This document shows positions 61,419 through 64,000 of a stretch of 64,000 nucleotides of DNA, in pieces (position 1 is the first letter of the stretch; every line of letters begins with the position of its first letter). The notes under the pieces were generated by a model, which was not told the origin of the DNA, did not search any database, and saw nothing but the letters and a program-made list of their open reading frames with translations. The DNA is from Bacteroidales bacterium (lineage in GTDB: Bacteria; Bacteroidota; Bacteroidia; Bacteroidales; F082): contig CAAGIO010000010.1 of NCBI GenBank assembly GCA_900769945.1, positions 1 to 64,000 of the forward strand, read 5' to 3'. The position numbers and the translations under genes were made by a program.

Positions 61419-62936
61419 TTATCTTGAAAGTTTCCCTATTGATTTTTTGAAATATGTGTTTGCCATGATGAGCTCTATTTTTGCATCAATGTATTCAGAA
61501 TGCGCCTGCATCCATGCCGTTTGTGCGCTGTCGAGTGTCGATGATGGCACTATACCCTCCCTGAACCCGATGTTCGCGATACGGAGGTTCTCCTCGGCAT
61601 CACTCATCTTATCGGAGGTGAGGCTCATACGCGACTCCGCCTCTTTTATCTGCCTCTCGTACTGGTTCACCTGAAGCATTATCTTCTGTTTGGTGTCCTC
61701 AAGGGTGATACGGGCAATGTTAGCCTCCGACTGTGCCTTACGAATCTTGTTCATGCCCTCACCAAAGTGGAATACAGGCACACGCGCCACGACGCCCACA
61801 TTGACGAACCCTTGGAACTGATTCTGGAAGCCGTTGAAACACGAGGGGTTAGTCACTATCACGTTGCCCATAGCCGCCACCGTCGGGAGGAACTCGGAGC
61901 GCACGATGTTCACTTTCTTGTCCGAAATCTTTGACGCCAGCTCCAGGCAGTACAGCTCTGGCCTGTCTCTTATTATCTCATCTTCGGTGTATGCTGTTTC
62001 AAAATTTGGAACAACCACGTCATCGAGCGACTCATCGGCGAGAGAGAGAGACGTATCGAGGGGGAGGCCACAGGTCTGGCAGAGGAGCATTTTTGAGAGT
62101 GCGAGGCCGTTATTAACTTTGACGAGGGTCAATTCCGCATCGTTAAGCTTCACCTTTATAGCGAGGCGGTCCGATTCCGTTGCCATGCCTTCGTTGACAA
62201 GCTTATCGACATCAGATGCCATTTTACGGAGCATCTCGACATAGTTCTCAGTGAGTTTCAGTTTATTAGCGAGTGAGACGATCTGCCAATACGCCTTATC
62301 AGTAGCAAGCACTATCTCTTGTTCCTCGGCTGTCATCTGTGTTTTTGCCAATTCCTCGGCATATTTTGTTATCTGATGATAGGCTCTCACCTTACCACCC
62401 ACATAGATAGGTTCCTCCACCGACACCATTGCCGCATAGATGTTACGGGTGTCTATTTTCAACGCCTCGCCGACTTCAGCACCAATAGCGTTAAGGCTCT
62501 CTTCCAAGCCGGTGTTTCCGAACGTCTTAAACAGCTCCTGCATCATCTGCTGCACCACCTCGTTTGTGAACACCGTCGGGTTCTGCATCATATTTTGAAT
62601 CAGCTGGGAGACCGAGGCGTCCAATCCTCCCTGCACCATTGTCCCCACGCTGCCGAGAGCTTCGAGCTGAGCGTCGCTCACAAGTTGCAAAGGCCTTCCA
62701 TTATACATATACGCACCCTGAGCCGACACCTTCGGCAGATAATTAGAGAAAGCCGCCTTCTTCTCATATCCGGCCATCTTAACCTTTTCTTGTGAGACCT
62801 TCAAGCTATTGTTGTTTTCAACAGCCTTCTCCCTACATTCCTCAAGCGTCAGCACCGTCTGCGCCCGAGCCGGCAGCACCATGGCGAACATCAACGCCAC
62901 TACCACCCAAATCATTGGAATTCTTGATTTCTTCAT
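61419..62936 (-). CDS. TolC-family outer-membrane efflux channel
   Basis: 505 aa. Signal peptide (WVVVALMFAMVLPARAQ) and two OEP repeats with long helical hairpins ('LTLEECREKAVENNNSLKVSQEKVKMAGYEKKAAFSNYLPKVSAQG' region at the start of repeat 1, and the equivalent 'YCLELASKISDKKVNIVRSEFLPTVAAMGNV' of repeat 2). Forms the trimeric outer-membrane exit duct. First gene of the efflux operon, divergent from an AraC-type regulator across about 200 bases. Confidence 0.93.
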   Translation of the reverse strand: MKKSRIPMIWVVVALMFAMVLPARAQTVLTLEECREKAVENNNSLKVSQEKVKMAGYEKKAAFSNYLPKVSAQGAYMYNGRPLQLVSDAQLEALGSVGTMVQGGLDASVSQLIQNMMQNPTVFTNEVVQQMMQELFKTFGNTGLEESLNAIGAEVGEALKIDTRNIYAAMVSVEEPIYVGGKVRAYHQITKYAEELAKTQMTAEEQEIVLATDKAYWQIVSLANKLKLTENYVEMLRKMASDVDKLVNEGMATESDRLAIKVKLNDAELTLVKVNNGLALSKMLLCQTCGLPLDTSLSLADESLDDVVVPNFETAYTEDEIIRDRPELYCLELASKISDKKVNIVRSEFLPTVAAMGNVIVTNPSCFNGFQNQFQGFVNVGVVARVPVFHFGEGMNKIRKAQSEANIARITLEDTKQKIMLQVNQYERQIKEAESRMSLTSDKMSDAEENLRIANIGFREGIVPSSTLDSAQTAWMQAHSEYIDAKIELIMANTYFKKSIGKLSR

Positions 62937-63140
62937 TGTTTTTTACTTATTAACATTCTTTTTGTTGTAATTGTTTTTTTTACTCTAATTTGCTATGTTT
63001 TTTCAGGCTGCAAAATAACAACACATTTTTCCCACTGTAAATGTCTAAACAAACACAAAATATTTCTATTAGTCGAATTTTTATTGTTTTTTATACTAAT
63101 AAAACATATTTTTTAATATTTTTGTCGAAAAATAACAACC
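62937..63140. other. Divergent promoter region of the efflux operon and its regulator
   Basis: 204 A/T-rich bases with no gene. TATTTTTG at 63117-63124 (plus) serves the AraC gene, 16 bases before its ATG; the minus-strand promoter for tolC is not clear, though TATTTTG occurs near 63009-63015. A likely site for the regulator. Confidence 0.5.
63117..63124 (+). promoter_or_regulatory. AraC-gene promoter -7 element
   Basis: TATTTTTG, 16 bases before the ATG at 63141; no TTG at the usual spacing. Confidence 0.4.
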
Positions 63141-64000
63141 ATGAGCAATAAAACATACAACAGTTTCACTCTTTCAAAGGTAAAAGAGTTGTTTCTCAAG
63201 GACAATATCATTGCAATAGGAGATGATTTGATTTTAGCCCAACAGAATAACGACATCGACTTGGAATTGTTAAAGTACCCGTGCCGCATTGAAGGCTTCA
63301 TCTCCGTATATTGCCGCAGAGGTCACTTCAAATGCTCTATAAACCTGAAAGACTATGATATTCACGACGGTATGATTATCTTCAACAGGCCTGACAACAT
63401 CATTCAGCTGACGCCAATTAATGACGATGAGGTTGTTGAGGTGATAATTCTCGCCATATCTCAGAAGTACATGAGCACATGGCAATCCGACTTAAACAAG
63501 ATTTTCATCGACGCCCTGAAGGTGCTGAACAGCCCCATCATTGAGCTGAATGAGGAGGATATAGCCCTGATGATTCAGTATATTCGCCTGTTAAACAATG
63601 TGATAAACTCTGATAGCGCATACAAGGAGGACAGCGCGTGTCACCTTATCACTTCTATTTTTTATCTTATTGGAGGATTCCTGAAGAAAAGGTTGGCTGA
63701 CGAGAAGATGAGAGCGGCACCAATAGCATCATCAAGGCACAAAAGAGTCTTCGAGATGTTTATAGAGCTTGTTGAGAAGAACCACCATAAAGAACGCGCT
63801 GTCGGGTTCTATGCCGACAAGCTTTGCATCACGCCCAAATATCTCTCTAAGATAATCAAAGACATAAGCGGATTCTCGGCACCCGACATCATCAGCAAAT
63901 ACGTCATCTTGGAAGCACAGCACCTCTTGAGGCACAGCGATTTAAGCATTAAGGAAATAGCCGACCAACTGAATTTCGCCAACCAATCGTTCTTTTACAA
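63141..64000 (+). CDS. AraC-family transcriptional regulator (cut by the window edge)
   Basis: An open frame of 286 codons from the ATG at 63141 to the window end, with no stop. An N-terminal cupin-like sensor ('LKYPCRIEGFISVYCRRGHFKCSINLKDY') and a C-terminal AraC HTH: first helix-turn-helix 'AVGFYADKLCITPKYLSKIIKDISG', then 'SIKEIADQLNFANQSFFYK', the second HTH just before the edge. Only about 20-25 residues should be missing. Divergent from the TolC-HlyD-ABC operon, its likely target. Confidence 0.93.
   Translation, partial: MSNKTYNSFTLSKVKELFLKDNIIAIGDDLILAQQNNDIDLELLKYPCRIEGFISVYCRRGHFKCSINLKDYDIHDGMIIFNRPDNIIQLTPINDDEVVEVIILAISQKYMSTWQSDLNKIFIDALKVLNSPIIELNEEDIALMIQYIRLLNNVINSDSAYKEDSACHLITSIFYLIGGFLKKRLADEKMRAAPIASSRHKRVFEMFIELVEKNHHKERAVGFYADKLCITPKYLSKIIKDISGFSAPDIISKYVILEAQHLLRHSDLSIKEIADQLNFANQSFFY

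Noticed and set aside
62319..62795. 158-codon plus-strand frame antisense to tolC
   Set aside because: It overlaps the conserved TolC coding frame and has no features of its own.

Overview
The window comes from a chromosome of a Bacteroidetes bacterium, almost certainly order Bacteroidales; I cannot name the genus. The reasons are the recurring Bacteroidetes promoter signature (TAnnTTTG, in the clearest cases with TTG 19-20 bases upstream), the scarcity of Shine-Dalgarno sites, a fused MurF-alanine racemase, families typical of the phylum (DUF4296, DUF5689, DUF6029, Omp28-like), lipoproteins with short leader peptides, and a TonB-dependent receptor. There are no rRNA genes, CRISPR arrays or prophages. 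The mobile DNA is one IS3-family element at the left end, plus a probable small accessory cassette between uvrC and recQ.

Layout. 1-312: left flank with a leftward promoter and a possible gene running off the edge. 313-1770: IS3 element with stops in both of its reading frames; its right end supplies the stop codon of a MATE transporter gene. 1768-6009 (minus): tatA, tatC, a DUF1080 lipoprotein, a Gfo/Idh oxidoreductase and the MATE pump, tightly packed. 6058-14343: mfd and dus divergent from a 39-bp gap, a HAD hydrolase, a CAT-anticodon tRNA, thiL and uvrC. 14542-16787: accessory cassette of an XRE regulator, an unknown 117-aa protein and an AlbA/ATPase-like protein. 16985-26909: DUF4296 lipoprotein and recQ, then kdsD and lptB, an M16 peptidase with an orphan lipoprotein, an outer-membrane protein with waaA, and an M17 aminopeptidase. 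kdsD, lptB and waaA all serve lipopolysaccharide/Kdo synthesis and export.

27016-28743 holds a membrane-anchored, very short protein kinase translationally coupled to a Bacteroidales-type protein, behind a consensus promoter overlapped by palindromes. 29085-37688 (minus) is a closely spaced run: TonB-dependent receptor, two DUF5689 lipoproteins, polyprenol glycosyltransferase, dihydroorotase, MORN lipoprotein and tadA. A secreted endonuclease/exonuclease/phosphatase protein diverges from the receptor, which suggests a nucleic-acid or phosphoester scavenging locus. 38991-44270 (minus): murF-alr, a P-loop/dCMP-deaminase fusion, a LOG-family protein and an M20 amidohydrolase. 44373-49294 (plus): manA, then TlpA-like, DUF6029, Omp28-like and a small lipoprotein.

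49331-57837: initiator tRNA (minus), era, der, an S4 RNA-binding protein, OsmC and queA on plus; an atypical response regulator, a polyprenyl synthase and an RND/MMPL exporter on minus. 58041-64000: an efflux operon (TolC, HlyD, two ABC-2 permeases, no ATPase) divergent from an AraC-family regulator cut by the right edge.

Most of the window is housekeeping. The less-explained parts are the kinase pair with its operator-like palindromes and nearby repeat cluster, the receptor/DUF5689/nuclease locus, the XRE-AlbA cassette, and the kinase-deaminase fusion.
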